In this document: positions 51,901 through 61,887 of the stretch, in pieces | Numbering within the stretch: the first letter of the stretch is position 1 | Layout: each line of letters starts with the position of its first letter | Source of the DNA: Onthovicinus sp900555545 | GTDB taxonomy: Bacteria; Bacillota; Clostridia; Oscillospirales; Acutalibacteraceae | NCBI GenBank assembly: GCA_949296915.1 | Contig: CASFPX010000002.1 | Coordinates: 62,001 to 126,000, forward strand | Reading direction: 5' to 3' | DNA: 64,000 nucleotides | Notes under the pieces: model-generated | Database searches by the model: none | Told to the model about the DNA's origin: nothing | What the model saw: the letters and a program-made list of their open reading frames with translations, nothing else | Position numbers and translations under genes: made by a program

Positions 51901-53840
51901 CAGTGCACCTTGGATCCCGGCTCCATCCCGTCGGCAAAAATCACCTGGGCAGAGCCATCTTTTCCGTCTGCGGCGAGCAACATCCCGTTGCTCTCCACAC
52001 CGCAGAGCTTGGCGGGCTTGAGATTGAATACAATGATCACATTGTGACCGATCAGGTCCTCCGGCGCATACCAGGGAGAGATGCCGGAAGCGATTGTACG
52101 CGGCGTGCCCGTTCCATCATCCAACGTGAGTTTTAAGAGCTTTTTGGAGCGTTTGACCGGCTCACAGGCCACAACCTTGGCGATGCGAAGTTCCACCTTG
52201 GCAAAGTCATCAATGGTGATCTGAGCAATGTTGGCTTTCTCCTCAGCCTGTACGGCAGCCTCACGCTGTGCCTTTTGCTGCTCCTCAAGCAGGGCGAGTT
52301 CCTTCTGCACGTCAATCCGCGGGAAAATAATCTCCCCCTTGTTCAGCGCCGTACCGGCCGGGATCAGTCCCCACTCGGAGGCACTTGCCCAAGTCAGCGC
52401 CTCCTGCGGGGCGGGGATCTGCGCCTGGATTTTCGGGGCAGTATTGGGCATAAACGGCGCAATCAGGATGGAGATGATGCGAATACTCTCGCACAAATTG
52501 TACATCACGGCCGCCAGACGGTCCCTTTGTGCCTCATCCTTGGCAAGGACCCACGGCGCAGTCTCATCAATATACTTATTGGTACGGGAGACAAGCTTCC
52601 ACAGATCGGTCAACGCCACGGAGAATTCCAGCTTGTCCAGCGATTGCTCCATCTTTCCACGGAGAGAGACTGCCAGATCGACCAACTCCTGATCGACTGC
52701 ATCCGCCCTGCGTTCCGCCGGCAGAACCCCGTCAAAATATTTAAAAACCATGGACACCGTGCGGGAGACAAGATTGCCGAGATCATTGGCAAGGTCGGAA
52801 TTGATGCGGTTGATGAGCGCCTCATTGGAGAAAACGCCATCTGACCCAAACGGGATATCCCGCAGCAGGAAGTACCGGATTGCATCCACGCCATAGCGGT
52901 CGCACAGGACAACAGGATCCACCACGTTTCCCTTAGACTTGCTCATTTTGCCGCCGTCCAGCACGAGCCAGCCATGGCCGAGCACTTTGTGCGGCAGCGG
53001 GATATTCAGCGCCATTAACAGCGCAGGCCAGATGATCGTATGGAAACGTACGATCTCCTTCCCCACCAGATGAATATCCGCGGGCCAATATTTACGGTAG
53101 AGCGAGTCATCCTCCGAACCGTAACCCAAGGCGGTGATATAGTTGGTGAGCGCGTCGATCCATACATAGACCACATGATCAGGGTCAAATGTCACCGGGA
53201 TGCCCCATTTAAAGGAGGTACGGGAGACGCACAGATCCTCCAGGCCGGGCTTGATGAAGTTATTGATCATCTCATTGCGGCGGGACTCCGGCTCCAGGAA
53301 TTCCGGATGCTCCTCAAAGAGCTTCAGGATGCGATCCTGGTACTTGGAAAGGCGGAAAAAGTACGCCTCCTCTTTGGTCTTCTGCACCTCACGGCCGCAG
53401 TCGGGACACTTGCCGTCCACCAGCTGCGTCTCGGTCCAAAAGGACTCGCACGGCGTGCAGTACCATCCCTCATAGTGGCCCTTATAGATATCCCCCTGCT
53501 CGTAGAGCTGGGTAAAAATCTTTTGCACGGCGCGCACATGATAATCATCCGTGGTGCGGATAAACTTGTCATAGGAGACATTCATCAGCTTCCACAGATC
53601 TTTAATTCCCGCGACCACCTGATCGACATATTGCTGCGGTGTAACCCCGGCCGCCTTGGCCTTTTCCTCAATCTTCTGGCCGTGCTCATCCGTACCGGTC
53701 AGGAACATGACATCGTACCCCTGCATTCGTTTGTAGCGCGCCATGGCATCCGTCATAACGGAACAGTAGGCGTGGCCGATATGGAGTTTATCCGACGGAT
53801 AATAAATAGGGGTTGTAATATAAAATTTTTCTTTTTCCAA
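51900..53840 (-). CDS. metG: Methionyl-tRNA synthetase
   Basis: 646 residues. Class I synthetase with HIGH at LHIGHAYCS and KMSKS at GGKMSKSKGN, a zinc-type insert with CTPC and CPDC, the anticodon-binding helical domain and a C-terminal OB-fold tRNA-binding domain (about 545-646) for dimerisation. The TTG start at 53840 has GGGAGG 7 bases upstream; the longer frame to 53924 would overlap tetR and has no site. No T-box is seen before it. It follows tetR by 64 bases and overlaps tatD. Confidence 0.97.
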   Translation of the reverse strand: MEKEKFYITTPIYYPSDKLHIGHAYCSVMTDAMARYKRMQGYDVMFLTGTDEHGQKIEEKAKAAGVTPQQYVDQVVAGIKDLWKLMNVSYDKFIRTTDDYHVRAVQKIFTQLYEQGDIYKGHYEGWYCTPCESFWTETQLVDGKCPDCGREVQKTKEEAYFFRLSKYQDRILKLFEEHPEFLEPESRRNEMINNFIKPGLEDLCVSRTSFKWGIPVTFDPDHVVYVWIDALTNYITALGYGSEDDSLYRKYWPADIHLVGKEIVRFHTIIWPALLMALNIPLPHKVLGHGWLVLDGGKMSKSKGNVVDPVVLCDRYGVDAIRYFLLRDIPFGSDGVFSNEALINRINSDLANDLGNLVSRTVSMVFKYFDGVLPAERRADAVDQELVDLAVSLRGKMEQSLDKLEFSVALTDLWKLVSRTNKYIDETAPWVLAKDEAQRDRLAAVMYNLCESIRIISILIAPFMPNTAPKIQAQIPAPQEALTWASASEWGLIPAGTALNKGEIIFPRIDVQKELALLEEQQKAQREAAVQAEEKANIAQITIDDFAKVELRIAKVVACEPVKRSKKLLKLTLDDGTGTPRTIASGISPWYAPEDLIGHNVIIVFNLKPAKLCGVESNGMLLAADGKDGSAQVIFADGMEPGSKVH

Positions 53841-53904
53841 CGCAATTCCTCCCAAAACGTAATGCAGGATCTTATTTTTAGTATAACACAATTGCGCGTG
53901 CGTT

Positions 53905-54513
53905 TCAAACCTGAGATGGATCAAGCAGTTTTCCCATCAGGAGGTTGTTTGCCTTTATCTTCAACTGACTGATCTGACGTTCAAAAATATCCCGCCGGCC
54001 GGTGATAGAGTAGAACGCCGCACTGCAGACAAAATCAATGATAATATCTTGCATCGCTTCCCTTGCCTCCGATCCACGGATATAATCCCCGATGATCTCA
54101 CTGAAGTGATGGATCAGATGCAGCTTATCTTTACAGTACTCTGTCGCATTGCGGAATTGAACAAGGTGGCACATGAGCGAAATCCGTTCCTTATTTTCAT
54201 ATACGGACTTTGCCATAAAATCGAGAAATGCATCCGTTCCATCCTCCAATAGATACTGTTGCAAGCCGATGTTGATTGTCTTATCGATTTCCGCCATCTC
54301 GCGATCTAAAACGGCCTCCAACAGGTCCTCCTTGCCCGCGAAATAGTGATAAATTGCACTTGGCACCAGATTGGCCTTTTGCGCAATCATTTGTACGGTT
54401 GTAGCCGCATAGCCGTTGTTTGCAAACAATTCCTTTGCCGCTGATAAAATCCGTTCAATGGCATCTTCTCTCATCTGCTCAAATTTATCCCGTTTATTAT
54501 GACGAACCGCCAT
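53905..54513 (-). CDS. TetR-family transcriptional regulator
   Basis: 202 residues. N-terminal TetR HTH (about 15-62: ILSAAKELFANNGYAATTVQ, then LVPSAIYHYFAGKEDLLEA) and a helical ligand-binding C-terminal domain. AGGAGA precedes the ATG. It begins 15 bases after the lacZ stop, so it is almost surely co-transcribed with lacZ and may repress that unit; a palindrome upstream of lacZ (57684-57693) is a candidate site. The ligand is unknown. Confidence 0.92.
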   Translation of the reverse strand: MAVRHNKRDKFEQMREDAIERILSAAKELFANNGYAATTVQMIAQKANLVPSAIYHYFAGKEDLLEAVLDREMAEIDKTINIGLQQYLLEDGTDAFLDFMAKSVYENKERISLMCHLVQFRNATEYCKDKLHLIHHFSEIIGDYIRGSEAREAMQDIIIDFVCSAAFYSITGRRDIFERQISQLKIKANNLLMGKLLDPSQV

Positions 54514-54528
54514 TGGAATCTTCTCCTT

Positions 54529-57500
54529 TCAAATGTTGTCAGCACAGATCGTAAAATGCAACTCGAAGTTTTTTCCTTTTCTCATCCTATATGGGTCGTG
54601 CAAGCAGGCGACACCGGGCATATCCCCGCCCACCCCACACTGGCAGGCGTCGATATGCAGTACGGTATCGTCCCCATAGGCAAGCTCATGCAGATGCGCC
54701 GCCCGGTCCAGCGCCAGATCGCTGTACTGGTGCGCCGCAAAGTTAAACCCATCCGCATCGCCGGAGACGAAGCGGATCCCGCCGCTATTCCCCGAAAAGC
54801 TGAGATCACGGACACCGGTCCGATTCCCATTCTCCTGCGGGCGCATATAGCGGTGCTCCAAAGACCGGACGTCGCTGTGGTATACGCCGAGCGGCGATCC
54901 GGTGCAGCGGTCCATGTAATTTTCCCCCGGACCGCGTCCATAATATTCTACCCGGTCCAAACTGCCGTCCAAGGTCATCATCAGGCCGGCACGTGTAAAG
55001 TCAAAGACGGTAGCGGCCGCACGGAATCGAACCGCTACGGCCCCATCCCCACGGAAAGTATAAAGTGTCTCCACGCCCCGGGTGAACGCGGCACGCCACT
55101 GTACACGGACCGTGACTGCATCCCGCTCCTGGTGCAACTGCACCCTTCTGACCCTGCCCGGCTTTTTCCGCCGGAATGCCGGGCTCAGGAACTTGAACGC
55201 CGGTGCAAAATTGAAATTGCCAATATCATTATCTGTCGGCGCACGGAAAAAAGAGGGACGAACCCCTTCTTTTAACACATTGCCTGACCCAAAGGAGAGC
55301 TGCGTAAGCACACCGCGGTCGAACACGGCCTCCGTCCCGCCGGCACGTACGGTCAATCGCCTCCCCTGCTTTTCATAGGACACATCCCCTGCAACAGCAC
55401 CGGATTCCGCCGCACGGCGGGCGGGCAGGACAAACTGCTCGGCCATGATTGCCTCACCCTTTTGGGCCCACGGCTGATCCTCACGCAGGACAAAGGCGAG
55501 ATCCAGCATATATTCCAGATCCTCTGCCAAGTCTTCATACCGATAGGATAATGTCCGGGCAGCGCGTTCGCCAGGGCCGATTCCGGAGATATCTACTGTG
55601 CCACCCGCGATCTCCCGCTCCCGCTGCATCAGATGCCAGACAAGTTCATAATCATCCAGCGTTACAAACAGATTTTTATTGTGGACCGTAACCGTACCGC
55701 TGGGCCAATCAGCCGTAACTGCCACTGGCTGATAGACTTTTTTGACCTCATAGTAGGCGGGGTGCACCGTTCGATCCGCCGCAATGATCCCGTTGGCACA
55801 GAAGCAGCCGCTCGTGGCCCCCTCGCCAAAATCGCCGCCGTAAAGCCACTGATCCTGCCCGCCCCGGCGGACATGGATCGCCTGGTCCACATAGTCCCAG
55901 ATAAAGCCGCCGCACATGTGATCGTACCGCTCAAAGGCATCCATATACTCTTTAAAATTTCCCAGGCTGTTCTCCATACAGTGGGCGAATTCGCACAGGA
56001 TGACCGGCTTACTGCGGTACATCTCCTTTGTGATGGGTTTATTATCCGCAGCGAGCTTATTAGTCAAATTTTCGAAAAAACTGACTTTGATCTCCCGCTG
56101 CTCGCACAGGGCGCGCAGTTTGTCTGCCGTGGGATACATCCGGCTGATAAAGTCGGACTTGGTCAGATCAAAATCCCCTTCATAGTGGATGGGCCAACGG
56201 TTATCCAGTTCCAGGATCCGCTCGCGCATTTTCATAAAGTTATCACCGTCGCCCGCCTCATTGCCCAGGGACCAGAAAGTCACACAGGCATGGTTGCGGT
56301 CGCGCAGCACCATACGCTCCGCCCGGTCGATCACGGCCTTTGTCCACACGGGATTGCTCCCGGGAACACCCTTGCGCCGCACGCCGTGCGTCTCCACATC
56401 GCACTCATCCATCACATAGAAGCCCAGCTCGTCGCACAGATCATAAAAATACGGATCATCTGGATAGTGGCTGGTGCGGATCGCATTGATGTTGGCCCGC
56501 TTCATCAGGAACAGGTCCTGCCGGATGCGCTCGTGGGGGATTGCCCAGCCGTGATCCGGGTCAAAGTCGTGGCGGTTGACGCCCTTAACCTTTAATTTTT
56601 CTCCATTCAGATAGAGCACATTCCCACGGATCTCCACCCGCTTAAAGCCGATCCGGCAGCTTTTGACGCAGATGCACTGCCCGTTCAGCTCGAGCTTCAG
56701 CAGGAGCGTGTACAGATTGGGCTCCTCGGCGGACCAGCTATCCACATGCTTCAAGCTGCGCCGGAAGGAGAAGTGGCTCACCCCGGGCTTGGCCACAACG
56801 CCTGAGGAGTAAAGCTGCTCCCGCTGCTCCCCGCGGATCAATGACGCAGAAATTTTCAGCGCCGCACTTTCCCCAAAGTTCTCAACCGCCATCACGACGG
56901 AGAGGGAACCGTCCCGATATGTTTCGTCCAGCTCCGCGCGGGCAAAAAAATCCCGCATTGCGACACGGTGCTCTGCATACAGGTACACCTCGCGATAGAT
57001 GCCGGATAGGAACCACATATCCTGATCCTCCAGATATGTACCATCACTATACCGGTAGACAACGGCTGTCACCTGGTTTTCGCCCGGTTTGATCAAATGG
57101 GTAATATTGAATTCGGCCGGCGTCATAGACCCCTGTGAATATCCAACATAGCTGCCATTAATATACAGATAAAGAGCCGCCTTGACCGCGCCGAAGTGTA
57201 TATAGACCTGGCGCCCATCAAAGGTGTCTGGCAGGGTGAAACAGCGCCGGTAGATCCCCACCTCGTTCATCTTGTGATTGATGGAAGGGATTTTACGGCG
57301 GGAGACGGAAATGGCCGCCGGATAACTGGAGGACAGATAGATGGGCTTACCATATCCATCCAGCTGCCAGACCCCGGGCACCCGAATTTCATCAAAGGAG
57401 GATTCCCCCGGAAAATCCGGCTGTTCATACCCCTCGGGGAACGGTGTATCCACCCCCTGAATCCACTTGAATTTCCACGTGCCGTTTAAGCTGATGCGGT

Positions 57501-57621
57501 AGGGACTGTCCATACCAGACAGACACTCCTGCTCCTGTTCATATGGAATAGACAGAATATGGCCGGGTTCCTTATTCTCCCCGATGACGGAGGGATCCTC
57601 CCAGTATTCTCTCAGCGCCAT
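54529..57621 (-). CDS. lacZ: Beta-galactosidase, GH2 (LacZ type)
   Basis: 1030 residues, full five-domain LacZ layout: jelly-roll sugar-binding domain, two Ig-like domains around the barrel, and the C-terminal beta-galactosidase small-chain domain. The acid/base Glu is in WSLGNEAGDG and the nucleophile Glu in VILCEFAHCMENSLGN. It cleaves lactose or other beta-galactosides; there is no signal peptide, so it is cytosolic. ATG 57621 has GGAAGG about 9 bases upstream. A tetR gene follows immediately. No lactose carrier is adjacent. Confidence 0.95.
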   Translation of the reverse strand: MALREYWEDPSVIGENKEPGHILSIPYEQEQECLSGMDSPYRISLNGTWKFKWIQGVDTPFPEGYEQPDFPGESSFDEIRVPGVWQLDGYGKPIYLSSSYPAAISVSRRKIPSINHKMNEVGIYRRCFTLPDTFDGRQVYIHFGAVKAALYLYINGSYVGYSQGSMTPAEFNITHLIKPGENQVTAVVYRYSDGTYLEDQDMWFLSGIYREVYLYAEHRVAMRDFFARAELDETYRDGSLSVVMAVENFGESAALKISASLIRGEQREQLYSSGVVAKPGVSHFSFRRSLKHVDSWSAEEPNLYTLLLKLELNGQCICVKSCRIGFKRVEIRGNVLYLNGEKLKVKGVNRHDFDPDHGWAIPHERIRQDLFLMKRANINAIRTSHYPDDPYFYDLCDELGFYVMDECDVETHGVRRKGVPGSNPVWTKAVIDRAERMVLRDRNHACVTFWSLGNEAGDGDNFMKMRERILELDNRWPIHYEGDFDLTKSDFISRMYPTADKLRALCEQREIKVSFFENLTNKLAADNKPITKEMYRSKPVILCEFAHCMENSLGNFKEYMDAFERYDHMCGGFIWDYVDQAIHVRRGGQDQWLYGGDFGEGATSGCFCANGIIAADRTVHPAYYEVKKVYQPVAVTADWPSGTVTVHNKNLFVTLDDYELVWHLMQREREIAGGTVDISGIGPGERAARTLSYRYEDLAEDLEYMLDLAFVLREDQPWAQKGEAIMAEQFVLPARRAAESGAVAGDVSYEKQGRRLTVRAGGTEAVFDRGVLTQLSFGSGNVLKEGVRPSFFRAPTDNDIGNFNFAPAFKFLSPAFRRKKPGRVRRVQLHQERDAVTVRVQWRAAFTRGVETLYTFRGDGAVAVRFRAAATVFDFTRAGLMMTLDGSLDRVEYYGRGPGENYMDRCTGSPLGVYHSDVRSLEHRYMRPQENGNRTGVRDLSFSGNSGGIRFVSGDADGFNFAAHQYSDLALDRAAHLHELAYGDDTVLHIDACQCGVGGDMPGVACLHDPYRMRKGKNFELHFTICADNI

Positions 57622-57683
57622 AAAAACCGACCTTCCGTGCATAATAGATTTTTATTATAGCATAATCGGATAAATTTGTATAG

Positions 57684-57693
57684 ACACGCGTGT
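57684..57693. promoter_or_regulatory. Palindrome upstream of lacZ, candidate TetR operator
   Basis: Perfect 10-bp palindrome ACACGCGTGT about 65 bases upstream of the lacZ start, just above a TATAAT-like -10 near 57655. TetR-family operators are palindromes of this kind, though usually longer. Confidence 0.35.
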
Positions 57694-57801
57694 TGAACTT
57701 GTCTGCAAATCAGGTATTTCTCTCCCCCCTTTGTCGAAAAAAATCACCTCTTAAACATTAAATCCTACCCCACAAAAACGCCCGTTACTTTGCCAAACAA
57801 T

Positions 57802-57838
57802 AAAAAACGGGCAGATCCTTATCACTTGGATCTGCCCG
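57802..57838 (-). terminator. Terminator of the ctsR-clpC operon
   Basis: 11-bp perfect inverted repeat (57808-57818 and 57828-57838, CGGGCAGATCC arm) followed leftward by six Ts. Confidence 0.93.
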
Positions 57839-57847
57839 GCTGGCACA

Positions 57848-60325
57848 TCATTCCTGAATTGGGTCGGTCTGAGCCGCGAAGACGAACTTACCCTCTTGGA
57901 AGGTGCAGACATAGGAACATCCGGCCTTCACATTCCCGCTGAGCATCTGTTCAGAGAGCTCATCCTCAATCTTGGACTGGATGGCACGGCGCAGCGGACG
58001 GGCCCCGTACACGGGGTCAAAGCCCTCATCTGCAATCGCCTGGATCGCAGAATCGTCAAACGTGACGTGGATCTCCAGGCTCCGGACCCGTTCCTGAAGG
58101 CCCGAGAGCATCCGCTTGGCAATCTCGCGGATATCGTTTTGATTGAGCCGGTTGAAGACGACGATCTCGTCAATCCTGTTGAGGAACTCGGGTTTGAACG
58201 TCTTTTTCAGCTCCGCCATAACCTCCTTGCGGATGCGCTCATTGGCAGCGTTCTCCTGCGCAGCGGTATTTTCCTGCTGTACGGAGAAACCGAGCGACGA
58301 CACGCCATCCGTAATCTGCCGTGCGCCCACATTGGAGGTCATGATGATGACGCAGTTGCGGAAGTCGACACGCCTGCCCTGCGAATCGGTCAGGAACCCA
58401 TCGTCCAGGATCTGGAGCAACATGTTGAACACATCGGGATGGGCCTTTTCGATCTCATCGAACAGGACAACCGAATAGGGTTTACGGCGCACCTTCTCCG
58501 TGAGCTGTCCGCCCTCGTCATACCCGACATATCCGGGCGGCGAACCGACCAGGCGCGACACCGTGTGCTTCTCCATGTACTCGGACATATCGAGCCGGAT
58601 CATCGCATCCTCGTCGCCAAACATCGCCTCGGCCAGAGCCTTGCTCAGCTCCGTCTTGCCGACGCCTGTCGGACCCAGGAAGATGAACGAACCGATAGGG
58701 CGGCGGGGATCCTTCAAGCCCACGCGGCTGCGCCGGATAGCACGAGCCACGGCGGAAACGGCCTCATCCTGCCCGACGATCCTGCGATGGAGTTCCTCCT
58801 CCAGGTTCAGCAGGCGCTGGCTCTCCTCCTCGGAGATTTTGGCCACCGGGATTCCCGTCCAGGAGGATACAATCTCCGCGATCTCACGGGCAGTCACCTC
58901 TCCGGTCGAACGGGAGTTTTTCTCCTCCCAGGCCTTCTTTTGTTCTGCCAGCTTCTCACTCAGAGATTTCTCCTCATCGCGCAGCTTGGCGGCACGCTCA
59001 AAGTCCTGGGTGTTGACGGCCGCCGCCTTCTCATCGGACAGGCTCTTGAGCTGGTCCTCCATGGCCTTCAGATCCGGAGGAGCTGTAAAGGCGTTAAGTC
59101 TCACACGCGATGCCGCCTCATCCACCAGGTCAATCGCCTTATCGGGCAGGTAACGATCCGCAATATAGCGCGCGGACATCTTCACCGCGGCATTGATCGC
59201 GTCATCCGTGATCTTGACCTTATGATGGGCCTCGTACTTATCGCGCAGTCCTTTGAGGATCTCCACAGCCTCCTCCTCACTGGGCTCGCCGACTGTCACG
59301 GGCTGGAACCGGCGCTCCAGCGCGGCATCCTTTTCGATGTGCTTCCGGTATTCGTCCAGCGTAGTGGCACCGATAACCTGAATCTCGCCACGGGCCAGCG
59401 ACGGCTTGAGGATATTGGCGGCGTCAACTGCACCCTCCGCGGAACCGGCGCCAATCAGCGTGTGGATCTCATCGATAAAGAGGATTACATCCCCCGCCTT
59501 GCGCACCTCGTCGAGCGCCGTCTTGATGCGCTCTTCAAAGTCGCCACGGTACTTGGTGCCGGCCACCATGCCGGTCAGATCCAGCGCAATGATCCGTTTG
59601 TTCTTCAGCAACTCCGGAACTTCGCCGTTTGTGATTTTTAGCGCCAATCCCTCCGCAATCGCCGTCTTACCGACACCGGGCTCACCGATCAGGCAGGGGT
59701 TGTTCTTCGTCCGGCGCGAGAGGATCTGGATGACCCGCTCAATCTCCTTCTGACGCCCGATCACGGGATCAATCTTGTTCTGCTTGGCCATCTCCGTCAG
59801 ATCGCGGCCAAATTGTTCCAGCGTCGGTGTGGAGCTCTTCCCCTTGGCAGACGTGCCGGAGGCACCAGACACACCGGCCCCGGCGGAGCCGCCCAAACTG
59901 TTTTCAATGGCCTCCATCACCGCCTGTGGCGAGACCCCCAACTCATTCAGGAACTGCACGGCACAGGAGCTCGGATCTTTTAGGATCGCCATAAGCAGGT
60001 GCTCCGTACCCACATAGCTGTGGCCCATGGAACGCGCCAGCATGATCGAGGTCTCAATCAAATTCTTGCTGCGCGGAGTAAAATCATTAGGTGTCAAAAC
60101 GGTCGGAGCGCCGATCCCGATCGTGCTCTTGATCAAAGATTCGATCTGGCCGGCGTTGACCCCAAACTGCGCCAGCACTGTCCCGGCGACACCGCCGGAA
60201 TCACGCAGCAGGCCGATGATCAGATGTTCGCTGCCGATATAGGCGTGCCCCATGCTCTGTGCCGTCTCGATCGCGGTATTGAGCGCCTCATTGGCACGCT
60301 CCGTAAAACCTGTAAACTTATACAT
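57848..60325 (-). CDS. clpC: ClpC, AAA+ unfoldase of the Clp protease
   Basis: 825 residues. Two Clp N repeats (1-145), a first AAA module with Walker A GEPGVGKTA (about 214-222), a middle domain with a UVR-like coiled coil (FERAAKLRDEEKSLSEKL), and a second AAA module with GPTGVGKTE. It unfolds proteins, including those tagged by arginine phosphorylation, for ClpP. AAGGAGG before the ATG. Fourth gene of the CtsR-controlled heat-shock operon. Confidence 0.97.
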   Translation of the reverse strand: MYKFTGFTERANEALNTAIETAQSMGHAYIGSEHLIIGLLRDSGGVAGTVLAQFGVNAGQIESLIKSTIGIGAPTVLTPNDFTPRSKNLIETSIMLARSMGHSYVGTEHLLMAILKDPSSCAVQFLNELGVSPQAVMEAIENSLGGSAGAGVSGASGTSAKGKSSTPTLEQFGRDLTEMAKQNKIDPVIGRQKEIERVIQILSRRTKNNPCLIGEPGVGKTAIAEGLALKITNGEVPELLKNKRIIALDLTGMVAGTKYRGDFEERIKTALDEVRKAGDVILFIDEIHTLIGAGSAEGAVDAANILKPSLARGEIQVIGATTLDEYRKHIEKDAALERRFQPVTVGEPSEEEAVEILKGLRDKYEAHHKVKITDDAINAAVKMSARYIADRYLPDKAIDLVDEAASRVRLNAFTAPPDLKAMEDQLKSLSDEKAAAVNTQDFERAAKLRDEEKSLSEKLAEQKKAWEEKNSRSTGEVTAREIAEIVSSWTGIPVAKISEEESQRLLNLEEELHRRIVGQDEAVSAVARAIRRSRVGLKDPRRPIGSFIFLGPTGVGKTELSKALAEAMFGDEDAMIRLDMSEYMEKHTVSRLVGSPPGYVGYDEGGQLTEKVRRKPYSVVLFDEIEKAHPDVFNMLLQILDDGFLTDSQGRRVDFRNCVIIMTSNVGARQITDGVSSLGFSVQQENTAAQENAANERIRKEVMAELKKTFKPEFLNRIDEIVVFNRLNQNDIREIAKRMLSGLQERVRSLEIHVTFDDSAIQAIADEGFDPVYGARPLRRAIQSKIEDELSEQMLSGNVKAGCSYVCTFQEGKFVFAAQTDPIQE

Positions 60326-60357
60326 ATAGATACCTCCTTAAATGGGTAATATTCCAA

Positions 60358-61371
60358 TTATAATTGCTCCCGTACACACTTGGCGCGCAGGATATCACGT
60401 TCCCGCGGCGAGAGTTCACGCCCTTGCGAGGCGTTGATGGTAGCCGCCTGCATTGAGAAGAGCAACCCGTCGGCTGTTGTTACACCCGTGGGCAAAATCC
60501 CCATAGACGCGCCAAGGCGGATAGAGGAGAGCAGACTGACAAACTCCTTGCCGGAGAGCAGACGGGCATTTTTCAGGGTCCCATAGGCCCGCCAGACACG
60601 GTCCTCAAACTCCAGCTCCCCGCGCAGTGCTTCACGCGCGGTGCGCTCCTGAGAGATCACCTGGACAGTGATGGATTTTAAATTCTCGATGGCGGCACGC
60701 TCACTGATGCCAAGCGTCACCTGATTGCTCAGCTGGTAAAAGTCGCCAAGTGGGCTGCTGCCCTCCCCGTAGGCCCCACGGATGGTGAGGCCCAACTTGG
60801 ACACCGTGGCGGATAACCGGCCGATCTGCCCGCCCTTGGTGAGCGCCGGCAGGTGCAGCATCACACTCGCCCGCATACCGGTGCCGATATTGGTCGGGCA
60901 GGCTGTCAGATAGCCAAGCTCCTCATCAAAGGCAAAGCCGAGCTTTCCATCGAGCGCGGTATCCAATTTGTCGGCTATATCATAGGCACCCTCCAGATCG
61001 AGCCCAGCGTGGACAACCTGTAAACGCAGGTGATCCTCCTCGCAGATCATCAGGCTGACGGTCTCGTCTTCGTTCAAGATGAGCGCACGGCCTGTGCGGT
61101 CGGAGGCAAACTCCGGGCTGACGGCATGGCGTTCAGCCAGGGAAATCGCCTGCGAGGGCGTGAGCGTCTCCATATCGATATAGCGATACTCCTTCTCCCG
61201 GATACCACCCAGGGAAAACATGGCCTCACGGATATGGGCGTCCACCTCTCGCTTCCCCTTCTCATCCAAGCGGTTGGGGAAGGGATATTCCTTCAAATTC
61301 CGAGCCAAACGGATTCGTGTGCTCAGTACGACGTCGCTCTCTTTTCCATCGGTTAAGTACCACTTACTCAT
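60358..61371 (-). CDS. mcsB: McsB protein-arginine kinase
   Basis: 337 residues, guanidino-kinase fold. Phosphorylates arginines on aberrant proteins and on CtsR, marking them for ClpCP. Conserved blocks: VVLSTRIRLARNL (about 14-26), LTACPTNIGTGMRASVML and SQERTAREAL. The start ATG lies within the end of mcsA (overlap of 8 bases), so the longer frame to 61431 is wrong. Third gene of the operon. Confidence 0.96.
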   Translation of the reverse strand: MSKWYLTDGKESDVVLSTRIRLARNLKEYPFPNRLDEKGKREVDAHIREAMFSLGGIREKEYRYIDMETLTPSQAISLAERHAVSPEFASDRTGRALILNEDETVSLMICEEDHLRLQVVHAGLDLEGAYDIADKLDTALDGKLGFAFDEELGYLTACPTNIGTGMRASVMLHLPALTKGGQIGRLSATVSKLGLTIRGAYGEGSSPLGDFYQLSNQVTLGISERAAIENLKSITVQVISQERTAREALRGELEFEDRVWRAYGTLKNARLLSGKEFVSLLSSIRLGASMGILPTGVTTADGLLFSMQAATINASQGRELSPRERDILRAKCVREQL

Positions 61372-61873
61372 TGCCGTTCGCCTCGCTTTCCAGGGACTTG
61401 ATCTCGTCGCGCAGCTGGGCCGCGCGCTCAAAATTCTGTTCGGATACCGCCTGGTTCAGTTCCTCCCGCAGGGTGTCTAAGCGGCTGCGCGCCTTTACCT
61501 GAGCCCCGGCGCACTCTCCTGCCTTGCCGACATGGCGCGCCTTACCGTGAATCCGAGCGATGGACGGCATCAGGCGGCTCCGGAAGGTCTGATAGCACTG
61601 CGCGCAGCCTGCCATCCCACTCTCCGCGATATCCTCAAAGCTGCAGCCGCACTGAGGGCAGCGCAGCGTCTGGCCCCGGCTCTCCTCACGGCTCCGGTCA
61701 CCGAGAAATCCACCGAGGAAATCACTCAAACTCAGCCCCATTCCGGGGAACATCCCGCCATATCCCAGCCGGGCGGCACAAGAGGGGCACAGATCAATCT
61801 GAGCCGCCTCCCCGTTGATGATTTTTTTAATGTGCGTGGTCGCCTCGCGCTTTCCACAGTATTGACAAAGCAT
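61364..61873 (-). CDS. mcsA: McsA, zinc-binding activator of McsB
   Basis: 169 residues. Four CxxC pairs (CQYC, CPSC, CPQC, CAQC) bind zinc; the C-terminal UVR domain (about 130-165: EQNFERAAQLRDEIKSLE) docks partners. It stimulates McsB and helps inactivate CtsR. A strong AAGGAGG site lies at the end of ctsR. Second gene of the operon. Confidence 0.96.
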   Translation of the reverse strand: MLCQYCGKREATTHIKKIINGEAAQIDLCPSCAARLGYGGMFPGMGLSLSDFLGGFLGDRSREESRGQTLRCPQCGCSFEDIAESGMAGCAQCYQTFRSRLMPSIARIHGKARHVGKAGECAGAQVKARSRLDTLREELNQAVSEQNFERAAQLRDEIKSLESEANGNE

Positions 61874-61887
61874 TGCCAGCGCCTCCT

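Noticed and set aside
53841..53904. T-box or S-box leader before metG
   Set aside because: Only 64 bases separate tetR and metG and no T-box, terminator or SAM motif is present.
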